From assembly GCA_963850415.1 (NCBI GenBank), contig CAWKLE010000001.1, positions 124,001 to 188,000 on the forward strand: DNA of 64,000 nt, given 5' to 3'. Below the pieces are notes generated by a model. That model was given only the letters and a program-made list of their open reading frames with translations. It was not told where the DNA came from and did no database searches. The stretch comes from VAXT01 sp963850415 (GTDB taxonomy: Bacteria; Actinomycetota; Thermoleophilia; Gaiellales; Gaiellaceae). This document shows, piece by piece, positions 35,088 to 43,835 of the stretch (its first letter is position 1; each line of letters starts with the position of its first letter). Position numbers and translations under genes: made by a program.

Positions 35088-35818
35088 GCCGGCTTCCGCG
35101 CCTCCGCGTAGAGCGCGCGGGCCGGCCCCCACGTGACGCCGAGCCGCTCCAGCCAGAGCGCGGCGGTCAGCGGGCCGTACGCCGCGGCGCGCACCGCGAG
35201 CCGTGAGGTCTTGATCCGGTCCCGCACCTCCTGCGCCAGCCGCACGGTGCCGCGGGTCGTCGGAGTCACGCGGAGGACGTGCAGCCCGTGCCGCTCGAGC
35301 AGCGCCACGAGCTCGTCGCGCGTGTAGCCGTGGCGGACCTCGTCTCTCCACGTCTCCTCGCTGCCGCCCAGCACCGGCTGCCAGTCTCGCTCCGGGACGT
35401 GAACGAGCAGCAGTCCGTCCGGTCGCAGCGCAGCGGCGAAGGCCTCGGTGGCCGCCTCGTCGTCGGGAATCTCCTCCAGGCACTCGAGCGCGAGCACGAC
35501 GTCGTACCCGCCCTCCGGGATCGGGCGCGTGAGGTCGAGCCGCTCGAAGCGCACGTTGCCGATGCCGTCCCGGTCGGCGTCCACGCGCCCCCGCTCGAGG
35601 GCGTCCTCGCGGACGTCCGCGGCCACGACGGTCCACGACGGGTGCCGCTCCGCGATCGCGAGGGACAGGAGCCCGTCGCCCGCGCCTGCGTCGAGGACGC
35701 GGACCGGCGTGCCGTCACCGAGACTCGCCAGCGACCGGAGCGCGAGCATGAAGCGAAGGCGCCTGGCGGGCGGCAGGTGGCGGAGCCGACGCTCGATGCG
35801 TTCACGGAACGTGGACAT
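35084..35818 (-). CDS. SAM-dependent methyltransferase, class I
   Basis: The product is 244 residues. VRVLDAGAGDGLLSLAIA is motif I of the SAM-binding Rossmann fold. VVAADVREDALERG gives the acidic ribose-binding residue, and YDVVLALECLEEIPDDEAA is motif IV/V. ATG 35818 is preferred to a farther ATG at 35884 that would overlap the divergent gene. Family members methylate many small molecules and sugars. In this cluster O-methylation of a sugar in the polymer is a reasonable guess. It is the first gene of a coupled series that continues with the frameshifted GT2. Confidence 0.82.
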   Translation of the reverse strand: MSTFRERIERRLRHLPPARRLRFMLALRSLASLGDGTPVRVLDAGAGDGLLSLAIAERHPSWTVVAADVREDALERGRVDADRDGIGNVRFERLDLTRPIPEGGYDVVLALECLEEIPDDEAATEAFAAALRPDGLLLVHVPERDWQPVLGGSEETWRDEVRHGYTRDELVALLERHGLHVLRVTPTTRGTVRLAQEVRDRIKTSRLAVRAAAYGPLTAALWLERLGVTWGPARALYAEARKPA

Positions 35819-35882
35819 CGGCCTCGAATGATCGTAGCTCGGTCGGGTGGCCGCATCCTCGGCGGGCAGTAACGTCCGTGCC

Positions 35883-36932
35883 ATGGGCCCGACCCGCCTG
35901 ACGATCGTCGTGGACAGCGACGTCTACGGGGGCGCCGAGGCGTACGCCGCGCATCTCCTACGTCGGCTCCCCGAGCGCTTCGAGCGGACGTTGCTCGCGA
36001 CTCCCGGGGTTCCCGAGCAGCTTCGCCGGGCTGCGGGCGACGCTCTGGTCACGTTCGAGCGGCCGCGCGGGAAGACGGACGTCGCGCGTTTGGCGGGGGC
36101 GGCGCGCGCTCTGCGCGGGACCCGGCCCGACCTCGTGCACGTGAACATGGCGACCGCGGCCAACAACCGCCACGTGATCGGGCTCTGCGGCCTGCTCCGG
36201 CTGCGCGCGGTCGCGACGCTGCACGTCGTGGCGCCCCTCGAGAGCACGGCCCAGATCGCGATCCTGCGCCGCGCCTATCGACGACTGGCCGGGCTCATCG
36301 CCGTCTCCGAGGAGACGAGGCGCCAGCTCGGCGAGGAGCTCGGCCTGGCCCAGGTGCGGGTGATCGCGAACGGCGTCGAGGAGCGGCCGGCGGTCGTGAC
36401 CGTCGATCGCCCCTTTCGCGTCGGTGCGATCGGCCGCCTGACCGACCAGAAGGGCTTCGACGTGCTGATCGAGGCGGTGCGGCGGCTCGAGTCCGAGGGC
36501 GTTTCGATCGCGACCGTGATCGCCGGCGAGGGCCCGGATCGCTCGTCTCTCGCGGCGCAGGCAAAGGGGCTCGACGTCGAGCTCCGCGGCTTCGTCGAGG
36601 ACGTCCCCGCGTTCCACGCGGAGCTGGCGGCCTTCTGCCTGCCGTCCCGCTGGGAGGGGCTGCCGTTCGCCCTCCTCGAGGCGATGATGAGCGGCGTGCC
36701 CTGCGTCGCAAGCGATGTCGGCGACGTCCGGGTCGCGCTGGACGGCGCCGGCCTCGTCGTTCCGCCCGAGGACCCGGCCGCGCTGGCGTCTGCTCTCGGG
36801 AAGCTCGCCGGGTCGCCCGAGAAGCGGCGTGAGCTCGGCGCCGCGGCACACGAGCGGGCGCGCGAGCGGTACGGCGTCGAGAAGATGATCGCCGAGACGG
36901 TCGAGGTCTACGACACGGCGTCGAGCCGGTGA
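35883..36932 (+). CDS. Glycosyltransferase family 4
   Basis: The product is 349 residues from ATG 35883. TIVVDSDVYGGAEAYAAHLL holds the N-terminal glycine loop and VRVIANGVEERP the hinge. SRWEGLPFALLEAMMSG is EX7E near 255. No membrane helix is present. It is divergent from the methyltransferase and coupled to the deacetylase gene by a GTGA overlap at 36929-36932. Together they look like one operon on this strand: GT4, deacetylase and a phosphotransferase remnant. Confidence 0.86.
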   Translation: MGPTRLTIVVDSDVYGGAEAYAAHLLRRLPERFERTLLATPGVPEQLRRAAGDALVTFERPRGKTDVARLAGAARALRGTRPDLVHVNMATAANNRHVIGLCGLLRLRAVATLHVVAPLESTAQIAILRRAYRRLAGLIAVSEETRRQLGEELGLAQVRVIANGVEERPAVVTVDRPFRVGAIGRLTDQKGFDVLIEAVRRLESEGVSIATVIAGEGPDRSSLAAQAKGLDVELRGFVEDVPAFHAELAAFCLPSRWEGLPFALLEAMMSGVPCVASDVGDVRVALDGAGLVVPPEDPAALASALGKLAGSPEKRRELGAAAHERARERYGVEKMIAETVEVYDTASSR

Positions 36933-38128
36933 GCAGCGCCGCACTCCATTCCGTCGCCGGACCGGGGCACGTGACCGAAGCGGCGACGCTCGTCGCGACG
37001 CATCGCGCGCTCGTCGGGCCGTTCGCTCGGATCGTGCACCGCGTCTCGGGGCCGCCCGAGGTAATCGAAGAGGCCGCCGCGGGCCTGCCGGTCGGGCCTG
37101 CGCAGGCCGAAGCGATCGCGGTGCGCCTTCGCCGCGCGGGCGCGAAGCTCGACTGGGGCACGCCGGACGAACTCTCACGGCCGCGCGAGCTGGTGGAGCT
37201 CTGCCGCGCGCGCGGCCGCTCCTCGGTCGAGGTCTGGCGGGCCGACGAGACGCTCCTGACCGAGCTCGAGCTCGGGGCCTGGTGCCAGGCCGGGCTCCGT
37301 CATCGCCTCACCAGGCGGCTCCCGACGCCGGGGCGGGGAACGGCCCCGCTCGTGCGCGCGGCAGCCGACCGCGCGTTCTGGGCCGGTGCGAGAAAAGAGG
37401 CGACGAGCGAGGAGTGGCGCCGCCTCACGGCCTCGTACTGCGCCCTCCTCTATCACCGGCTCGCCGGCGACGGCAAGGCGGGCCAGGAGCGAGTCGACCT
37501 CGATCCGGGTCGCTTCGCCGCCCAGCTCCGCTTCCTGCGCCGGCTCGGGTTCCGCCCACTGACCCCCGAGGAGGTGTTCGCCTTCCACGACGGCAACGGG
37601 ACGCTTCCTAGCCGCGCGTTCGTCGTCACCGTCGACGACGGCACAGCGGACTGCGAGCGCCCGCTCTCCGGGCACGTCGAGACCGCGCCCCAGCTCTTCG
37701 TCCCCACGCGCGAGGTCGGCGGCTCCGCAGCCTGGCTGGACGGAGAGCCGCTTCTCTCCTGGGCCGACCTCGAGAAGCTGAGCCGCCGCGGGGTGCGCAT
37801 CGGCGCGCACGCGCGTACGCACAGACCTCTGGCCGGCCTCGAAGGCGACGAGCTCGCGGACGAGGTCGGCGGGTCGCTCGCCGATCTCCGGGAGCGGCTT
37901 CCAGACGGTCTCGCTCTCTTCGCCTACCCGAACGGGAGCCATGACGAAAACGTGCGGTCGGCGGCGGTCTCGGCAGGCTTTCGCGCGGCGTGGACGACGG
38001 AGAAGGGACGGAACGGGATCGGGACGGATGCGTGGTGCCTGCGCCGGATCGCGGTCCATGCTGGCGACGGGCCGGTCGCGGTGCTCTGGAAGGTCGTGAC
38101 GGGCGAACCGCCGCCCTGGCGTCGATGA
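36929..38128 (+). CDS. Polysaccharide deacetylase (NodB/CE4) with N-terminal extension
   Basis: The product is 399 residues. The C-terminal half (about 175-395) is a NodB fold. FVVTVDDGTAD corresponds to the TFDDG motif, with Val for Phe and the metal-binding Asp kept. GAHARTHRPL supplies the H-x3-H zinc ligands, and LFAYPNGSHDE replaces the RPPYG loop. The first 170 residues match nothing I recognise and are rich in charged helices. No signal peptide is seen, so a cytoplasmic substrate such as a nucleotide- or lipid-linked amino sugar is more likely than a wall polymer. GTG 36929 overlaps the GT4 stop. The stop overlaps the next ATG (ATGA). Confidence 0.8.
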   Translation: MSSAALHSVAGPGHVTEAATLVATHRALVGPFARIVHRVSGPPEVIEEAAAGLPVGPAQAEAIAVRLRRAGAKLDWGTPDELSRPRELVELCRARGRSSVEVWRADETLLTELELGAWCQAGLRHRLTRRLPTPGRGTAPLVRAAADRAFWAGARKEATSEEWRRLTASYCALLYHRLAGDGKAGQERVDLDPGRFAAQLRFLRRLGFRPLTPEEVFAFHDGNGTLPSRAFVVTVDDGTADCERPLSGHVETAPQLFVPTREVGGSAAWLDGEPLLSWADLEKLSRRGVRIGAHARTHRPLAGLEGDELADEVGGSLADLRERLPDGLALFAYPNGSHDENVRSAAVSAGFRAAWTTEKGRNGIGTDAWCLRRIAVHAGDGPVAVLWKVVTGEPPPWRR

Positions 38129-39533
38129 GCCTTCGGCGGATCGATCTCCGGTTCGCGCTCCCCCATGAGGTCCGCCGTGCGGCGGCGATCGGGCTCGACG
38201 ACTGGCGCCAGGGTTTGGACGAGGCGGGCGTGGAGCTCGCGGACACGGACCTCGACCTTGCGGTCGCACCGGTCGAGCGAGCGGCCGAGGCGCTCGGGCT
38301 CGGCGCACGCGCGGTCGTTCTCGAGGGCCGCGGCGGCGCGCGGAAGCTGTGGCGCGCCGGTTACGCGACGACGCGCTTCCTCCCGCTTCCGAGCATCGAG
38401 ACGCCCGACCTCCTGCTGCCGCTCGAGCGCTGACGCCCCGGTCGGCTACGCGCTGGCCACCTGGCGGCCCGCGGAGACGCGGGCGAAGCAGGCGCGGAAT
38501 CGAGCGCTCGCGGCACTGGCGCGCTTCGTCCCCGACCCGCGCCCGTTGCAAGCCTCGGCCTGCGCGAGCCCGGCCCGCCGGCGACGCTCGCGGCCGCGTC
38601 GCGCTTCGGAGTGCCCGCCGAGGCCGGATGGTTCCTGACGCTCGGCCAGGGCGACGACCTGACGCGCGCGGTCTTCCACGTGTTCGCCCCGGGCGCTCGT
38701 AACCCGGGATGGGTGGTCAAGACGGCTCGCGTGCGCGGTTACGACGAGCCGTTCGCGAAGGACAAAGCCGGCCTCGCGCTCGTCGAGACAGCCGGTGGCG
38801 TCGCGCTCCGGCACGCTCCGCGCCTCCTCGGGCGGTTCGAGGTCGAGGGGCGCCACGCGTCCGTCGAGAGCGCAGCCGTGGGTGAACGGCTCTCGACACT
38901 CCTCGCGCGAGACCGAGCTCACGGACTGCAGGCGTTCGACGACGTCGCGGCCTGGGTCTCGGACGTCGGAGCGCAGACGGCTGGTCCGCGGGCGCGCTCG
39001 GCGACGAGCTCGCCCGGCTGGAGCGGGAAGTCCTGCCGAGCTGGAACGCGCCCGCGAGCCTCCTCTCGGGGCTCGCCGAACTGCCCGCGGTCCTCCAGCA
39101 CAACGACCTCGGCACCTGGAACACGGTCTGGGCCGCGCCCGGCGAGTTCACGGTCCTCGACTGGGAGTCCGCCCGCGCCGACGGCCTGCCGCTGTGGGAC
39201 CTCCTCTACTTCGCCGTCGACGCGCTCGGGCTGCTCGACGGGGCGCGAACCGCCGAGCAGCGCGCCGAGCACGCGATCCGGCTTCTCCGCGGCGAATTGC
39301 CGGCCTCGGACACGCTGTTCGACACGATCCGGCGCTACGTGGCCCGGCTCGCGATCCCGGCCGAGGCGGTCGGCCCGATCGCAACTCTCTGCTGGCTCCA
39401 TCACGGGCTCTCGCACGTCAGGCGGGGCGAGCGGCTGGGCGCCGAAGCGCAGATCCCGCCGGCGGAGAGAATCGCGCCCATCTGGCTCGACGATCCGCTG
39501 CTCGGCCCCGCCTGGGACCGCTGGCGCGCCTAG
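38125..39533 (+). pseudogene. APH-family phosphotransferase, frameshifted
   Basis: ATG 38125 overlaps the deacetylase stop (ATGA). The start frame (RIDLRFALPHEVRRAAAIGL) stops at TGA 38431. The match continues as APVGYALATWRPAETRAKQA in the next frame, then LGLREPGPPATLAAASRFGV from about 38560. Another shift near 38990 leads to AELPAVLQHNDLGTWNTVW, FTVLDWESARADGLPLWDLL and the end at TAG 39533. HND followed by LDWE are the catalytic loop and metal-binding motif of the aminoglycoside/choline kinase-like fold. Repaired, the protein would have about 468 residues. Substrate unknown; a sugar or glycolipid in the polymer pathway is possible. Confidence 0.65.
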
Positions 39534-40639
39534 GCCATCCGCTCGTACAGCTCGACGATCGGCGCCGTTGCCGGGCCCGGTGTGTAGAGACGCTCGAAGA
39601 CGCGCCGGGCCGCGGCACCGCGCTCCCTGCGCTCGGCCTCATCGCGGAGGATGGGCACGGCTGCGGCGGCCATCCGCTCGGGATCCGGCTCGACGACCAC
39701 GGCGCTCGGGTCGATACCCTCGGCGCCGCTCGCGGTCGTCACCACCGGGAGACCCGACGCGATCGCCTCCAGCACCTTGACCTTCATCCCGCTCCCGCGT
39801 TCGAGCGGAAAGAGCAGGACCGAGAGGCCGCGCAGGAACTCGCCCGCGGAGGGGACCTCACCGAGCGCTTCGACTCCCTCCGTCCCCGCGACGAGCGCGT
39901 CGGTGCCGCGCCCGGCGATACGCAGCCGCGCGTCGGGAGCGAGCTTGCGCACGCGTGGCCAAACGTCGCCGACGAGCCGGCGGATCGCGGAGGCGGTCGG
40001 CGGCCAGGCAGCACTTCCGATCAACCCGGCCACTGGTGGACCGTCGAGCGGCGCGGCCGGATAGCGCTCCGGCTCGAGCGAGAGCGGCGCGAGGACGACC
40101 CGCGTCAGCGGCCGCGCGCGGTACCGGAGCTCGTCCGCGACGACCGGAGAGCTCGCGATCAGGAAGCGGTAGCCGCGGATCGCGCGCTCCTCGGCCCGCG
40201 CCAGCTCGAGCACGTGGCGGAACTCGCGCCGCCAAGGAGCGCCGAACGGCCGGTCGCGGCGCACGAGGTAGTGCAGGTGCGCGACCACGGGCTGCGACAG
40301 GTCGCGTCCGAAAGCCGCCGTCGGGATCTCTTCGAGCTGAACGACGTCCGCCTCAGCGGCAGCGGCTCGCACCCGGTCCGTGAGCTCGCTCCGCGCAAGC
40401 CCTCCGAGTGGCCGCGTGAGACTGAGCAGACGCGGCCGCAGCCCCGCCCGCTCGGGCTCGACGTCGACGACCTCGATCCCTTCCGGAGGATCGCCGGGAA
40501 CGGCCCACTCCTGGCGTGCGGCGAGCACGCGGAGGTCGACGCCGTGCTCGCGGAGCCCTTGGATCAGCGCCAGGGCACAGCGGCCCGAGGCGCCTCCTTC
40601 CGGGAGCGGGGGCTCCGGCAGGACGAGCAGCGACCTCAT
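39530..40639 (-). CDS. Glycosyltransferase family 4
   Basis: The product is 369 residues. The N-terminal SLLVLPEPPLPEGGASGRCA carries the glycine loop. The C-terminal LLFPLERGSGMKVKVLEAIASG is the donor-binding segment in the form typical of one GT4 branch, with E-rich spacing. ATG 40639 overlaps the stop of the upstream GT4 gene as ATGA, so the two are coupled. Its 3' end overlaps the convergent phosphotransferase remnant by 4 bp. Confidence 0.85.
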   Translation of the reverse strand: MRSLLVLPEPPLPEGGASGRCALALIQGLREHGVDLRVLAARQEWAVPGDPPEGIEVVDVEPERAGLRPRLLSLTRPLGGLARSELTDRVRAAAAEADVVQLEEIPTAAFGRDLSQPVVAHLHYLVRRDRPFGAPWRREFRHVLELARAEERAIRGYRFLIASSPVVADELRYRARPLTRVVLAPLSLEPERYPAAPLDGPPVAGLIGSAAWPPTASAIRRLVGDVWPRVRKLAPDARLRIAGRGTDALVAGTEGVEALGEVPSAGEFLRGLSVLLFPLERGSGMKVKVLEAIASGLPVVTTASGAEGIDPSAVVVEPDPERMAAAAVPILRDEAERRERGAAARRVFERLYTPGPATAPIVELYERMA

Positions 40640-41700
40640 GCAGCGAGCGCGAGCCGATAGGCGTCCACGACCTCGGCGGCCATCCGCTCCCAGCTGAACT
40701 CCGCCGCGCGCCTGCGGGCGGCCTCGCCGAGCTCCCGGCGGCGCGACTCGTCGTCGAGCAACTCACGGAGCGCGGCGGCCAGCGCATCGGCGTCGCCAAC
40801 CGGAACGAGCTCGACGGCCCCGGCGGACAGCTCGCGGACGGACGGCAGGTCAGTGGCGACGACCGCGGCGCCGAACGCCATCGCCTCGAGGCACGTCATC
40901 CCGAAGCCCTCGCCGCGGCTCGCGTGGCAGACGATTGTGGCAGCGCGGTAGAGCGAGGCGAGCGTCGCGTCGTCGACAGGGCCGAGCAGCCGAACGCGCC
41001 GGTGCACGTCGACCTCCGCGATCCGGCTGCGGATGTCCTCGGAGCGCCACCAGTCGGGACCGGCGAGGACGACCGGCGGACAGCGCTCGCCGAGCAGCGC
41101 CGCAGCCTCCGCGATCACGTCGAAGCCCTTCCTCGGCGTCACCTGGCCGACCGCGAGGATGAACGGCGGCTCGACGCGGATCGGCGCCTCGCCCTGGGGC
41201 GGCAGGACGCCGGGCCGAGCGATCACGATCCGCTCACGGGGGAGCCCTGCGACGCGGACGATTTCGTCGGCCGTCGCCTCGCACGTGGTCACGATCACCC
41301 GCGCCCGCCTCGCCTCCGCGAGCTCTGCGCGCTGCCCCTCGTCCGCTCCCGGCGGATAGAGCTCCGCGTGCGTGATCGGGAGCATGTCGTGGATCGTCAC
41401 GACCTGCGGCTTGCGCGTCGGGATCGGCGTCAGCGCGATCGTGTGCACGACGTCGACGTCGCCGGCGAACGTCTCCGCCCGCGGCCAGTGCACGATCCGC
41501 CAGACCGGCCGCAGCGCATTGAGCGGTAGATGCCTCCGGGTAAGCGGGAGCCCGAAGTCGCCGTCCGGCCCGCGTCCGAGCGCGAACGCGTGGACGTCAA
41601 CGTCGTCGCGGCGCACAAGCTCGCGCCAGAGCTGCTCCGTGTAACGCGCGAGCCCCGCCTTCGCCGTCACCGCGGGGGTCACGTCGAGGCCGACCCGCAC
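40636..41700 (-). CDS. Glycosyltransferase family 4
   Basis: The product is 354 residues from GTG 41700, three bases after the lysS stop. RVGLDVTPAVTAKAGLARYT is the family N-terminus, with QVVTIHDMLPITH as the conserved His-Asp strand. AVGQVTPRKGFDVI opens the donor domain, and SRGEGFGMTCLEAMAFG is EX7E near 275. Similar enzymes include mannosyltransferases, but the donor is not proven. Its position directly behind lysS suggests that transcription may reach it from the greA-lysS unit. Confidence 0.87.
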   Translation of the reverse strand: MRVGLDVTPAVTAKAGLARYTEQLWRELVRRDDVDVHAFALGRGPDGDFGLPLTRRHLPLNALRPVWRIVHWPRAETFAGDVDVVHTIALTPIPTRKPQVVTIHDMLPITHAELYPPGADEGQRAELAEARRARVIVTTCEATADEIVRVAGLPRERIVIARPGVLPPQGEAPIRVEPPFILAVGQVTPRKGFDVIAEAAALLGERCPPVVLAGPDWWRSEDIRSRIAEVDVHRRVRLLGPVDDATLASLYRAATIVCHASRGEGFGMTCLEAMAFGAAVVATDLPSVRELSAGAVELVPVGDADALAAALRELLDDESRRRELGEAARRRAAEFSWERMAAEVVDAYRLALAA

Positions 41701-41703
41701 GGG

Positions 41704-43065
41704 CTAGTCCCGCTCGCGCAGCGCCGGGAAGAGAATCGTGTCGCGGATGTTCTCCTTGCCGGTGAGCACCATCGCCAGGCGGTCGATCCCGAAGCCGAGC
41801 CCGCCCGTCGGCGGCATCCCGTAGGCGAGCGCCTCGACGTAGTCCGGGTCGCCCTGCTGTCCCTGCGCGTCCGCGGCCTGCTCCGCGAAGCGGTCGGCCT
41901 GCTCCTCGGGGTCGTTGATCTCAGTGAACGCGTTCCCGAGCTCCATCCCGCCGACGAAGAACTCGAAGCGCTCGACGATCGACGGGTCGTCGTCCGTCGG
42001 CCGCGCGAACGGCGAGACCTCGACCGGGTAGTCATGGAGGATCGTCGGCTGGATCAGGTCGGGCTCGACGAAGTGGCTGAGCGCATGGTCGACGAGCTTG
42101 CTCCAGGTGTCGTTCGCGCCGGTGTCCACGCCGCGCTCGTCGAGGAGCCTGCGGAGCTCGGGCTCGTCGCGCGTCCAGAGCCCCCGCTCCTCGAGCTGCT
42201 CGACGAGCTTGACGCGCTTCCACGGCGCGGCGAGGTCGACCTCGTGCCCGCGGAAGGTGACCTTCGTCGTCCCGATCGTCTCGCGCGCCACGGTCTCGAC
42301 GAGCTCCTCGATGCGCCGCATCGTGTCCTCGTAGTCCGCGTAGGCCTCGTACCACTCGACCATGGTGAATTCGGGCGCGTGCTTGTAGGACACGCTCTCG
42401 TTTCGGAAGTCGCGGCCCAACTCGTACACGCGCTCGAGGCCGCCGACGATGAGCCGCTTGAGGTAGAGCTCGGTCGCGATGCGGAGGTAGAGGTCCTGGT
42501 CGAGCTCGTTCGAGTGGGTGACGAACGGGTCGGCGAGCGCACCGCCGTACCGTGGCTGGAGGATCGGCGTCTCGACCTCGACGAAGCCGTGGCCGTCGAG
42601 GTAGCGGCGGATCGAGGCGACCATGCGCGCGCGAACCTCGAAGTCGCGGCGCGACTCCTCGCTCATGAGGAGATCGAGGTAGCGCTGGCGGTAGCGGGTC
42701 TCGGTCTCCGTCACCCCGTGGAACGTGTCGGGCAGGGGCCTACGGATCTTGGCGAGCAGCTCGAGCTCGGTCACCGCGAGCGACGGCTCGCCGCGCTTCG
42801 TCTTGGCGGGAATCCCGGTGACGCCGACAATGTCCCCGAGGTCGAGGTCGACAGGCCCGGCGCGGTCCTCGGCCACGAGCAGCTGGATCTTCCCGGAGCG
42901 GTCGACGAGATCGAGGAAGACGAGCTTGCCCATGTCCCGGCGAGCCATGACGCGTCCCGCCACCCGCCGCGCCTCGCCTCCTTCCTCCCCGGGCTCAACC
43001 CGATCCGCGTCGACGCGAACCGCAGCAATCTCCTCGCGATCGGGAAACCTCTTCGGCAAGGCCAT
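41704..43065 (-). CDS. lysS: Lysyl-tRNA synthetase, class II
   Basis: The product is 453 residues. The N-terminal OB-fold (VAGRVMARRDMGKLVFLDLV) binds the anticodon. The catalytic domain has motif 1 around FVEVETPILQP, motif 2 FRNESVSYKHAPEFTMVEWY and motif 3 GLGFGIDRLAM. It charges tRNA-Lys. The protein lacks the 25-40 residue helix that normally precedes the OB-fold. An in-frame TGA about ten codons upstream of ATG 43065 rules out a longer start here. No good ribosome site precedes the ATG. It lies downstream of greA with a hairpin-rich 178-bp gap. Confidence 0.95.
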   Translation of the reverse strand: MALPKRFPDREEIAAVRVDADRVEPGEEGGEARRVAGRVMARRDMGKLVFLDLVDRSGKIQLLVAEDRAGPVDLDLGDIVGVTGIPAKTKRGEPSLAVTELELLAKIRRPLPDTFHGVTETETRYRQRYLDLLMSEESRRDFEVRARMVASIRRYLDGHGFVEVETPILQPRYGGALADPFVTHSNELDQDLYLRIATELYLKRLIVGGLERVYELGRDFRNESVSYKHAPEFTMVEWYEAYADYEDTMRRIEELVETVARETIGTTKVTFRGHEVDLAAPWKRVKLVEQLEERGLWTRDEPELRRLLDERGVDTGANDTWSKLVDHALSHFVEPDLIQPTILHDYPVEVSPFARPTDDDPSIVERFEFFVGGMELGNAFTEINDPEEQADRFAEQAADAQGQQGDPDYVEALAYGMPPTGGLGFGIDRLAMVLTGKENIRDTILFPALRERD

Positions 43066-43096
43066 AGCGCGCGAGTCTAAGCGCCAACCTCTTCAG

Positions 43097-43109
43097 AGGG
43101 TCAGACCCT
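43097..43109. repeat. Short palindrome near the lysS start
   Basis: AGGGTC, one base, then GACCCT form a perfect 13-bp palindrome about 30 bp upstream of lysS. Its GGG-TC-type core resembles REP-like elements. Only one copy was seen in the window, so the repeat assignment is tentative. Confidence 0.4.
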
Positions 43110-43190
43110 GTTAAAGAACCGTTGCGAACGCAGCCGCCGCGGAAGCGGGCTTTGCTCGCCTCCGCTCACAGACGCCCGGATCGAAGCCAG

Positions 43191-43240
43191 TCGAAGAAAG
43201 TCGTCATGGTCGCGCTTTAGCGCGGCCGGACTTTCTTCGA
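43191..43240 (-). terminator. Nested hairpin between greA and lysS
   Basis: TCGAAGAAAGTC (43191-43202) pairs perfectly with GACTTTCTTCGA (43229-43240). Inside the 26-base loop, CGCGC-TTTA-GCGCG (43211-43224) forms a second perfect stem. It begins four bases after the greA stop on the minus strand. A terminator or partial attenuator for greA/lysS read-through is likely. There is no strong U-run. The outer stem is also symmetric, so the element could act on either strand. Confidence 0.6.
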
Positions 43241-43243
43241 AAA

Positions 43244-43720
43244 CTAGGCCGCTTTTATGTCAAGGATCTTGTACTTCAGGGCTTTGCCGCGGGGCGTCTG
43301 AACTTCGACGGTCTCGCCCTTCTTCTTGCCGATGATCGCCTTGCCGACCGGCGACTCGTTCGAGAGCTTGTACTCGGACGGGTTCGCCTCGGCGGAGCCG
43401 ACGATGTGGTAGTCGACAGTCTCCTTCGCGGCCACGTCCCGCAGCTTCACGTGCGAGCCGACGGAGACGACGTCCTTGGCCACGTCCTTCTTGGAGATGA
43501 CCCGCGCGTTGGCGAATTTCTCCTCCAGCACTGCGATGCGGTGCTCGAGCAGCGCCTGGTCGTTCTTCGCGTCGTCGTACTCGGAGTTCTCGGCGATGTC
43601 ACCGAACTGCCGCGCCACGCGGATCCGCTCCGCGACCTCGCGGCGCTTGTCGTTCGACAGGTACTCGATCTCCTCTTTGAGCTTCTTGTAGCCCTCAGAA
43701 GTGAGGATTACTTCCTTCAC
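43244..43720 (-). CDS. greA: Transcription elongation factor GreA
   Basis: The product is 158 residues, the standard GreA length. The N-terminal coiled coil (LTSEGYKKLKEEIEYL, then QFGDIAENSEYDDAKNDQ) carries the acidic tip DxxENxEY that enters the RNA polymerase channel. The C-terminal FKBP-like domain ends in GETVEVQTPRGKALKYKIL. GreA stimulates cleavage of backtracked transcripts. GTG 43720 has an AGGAGG site a few bases upstream, and a promoter-like pair is found at 43776-43804. Confidence 0.97.
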   Translation of the reverse strand: MKEVILTSEGYKKLKEEIEYLSNDKRREVAERIRVARQFGDIAENSEYDDAKNDQALLEHRIAVLEEKFANARVISKKDVAKDVVSVGSHVKLRDVAAKETVDYHIVGSAEANPSEYKLSNESPVGKAIIGKKKGETVEVQTPRGKALKYKILDIKAA

Positions 43721-43775
43721 GGTTCCTCCTCAGAAAAAAAGATGCGAGGCGCACAAGGCGCCGTCGCGGCCGAGC

Positions 43776-43804
43776 ATGGTACCTAGCCCATCGGCGGACG
43801 TCAA
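43776..43804 (-). promoter_or_regulatory. Candidate sigma-70 promoter for greA
   Basis: Reading the minus strand, TTGACG (43804-43799) is separated by exactly 17 bases from TACCAT (43781-43776). The -10 is about 55 bases from the greA GTG. Both hexamers match the housekeeping consensus at four or more positions. Confidence 0.55.
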
Positions 43805-43835
43805 ACGCGGGATCCGCGGCTAGGATTGGCCTGTT

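Noticed and set aside
34074..35636. A 520-residue protein in one open frame across the GT2 region
   Set aside because: Only parts of it resemble GT2. The rest is out-of-frame Arg/Ala-rich sequence kept open by high GC.
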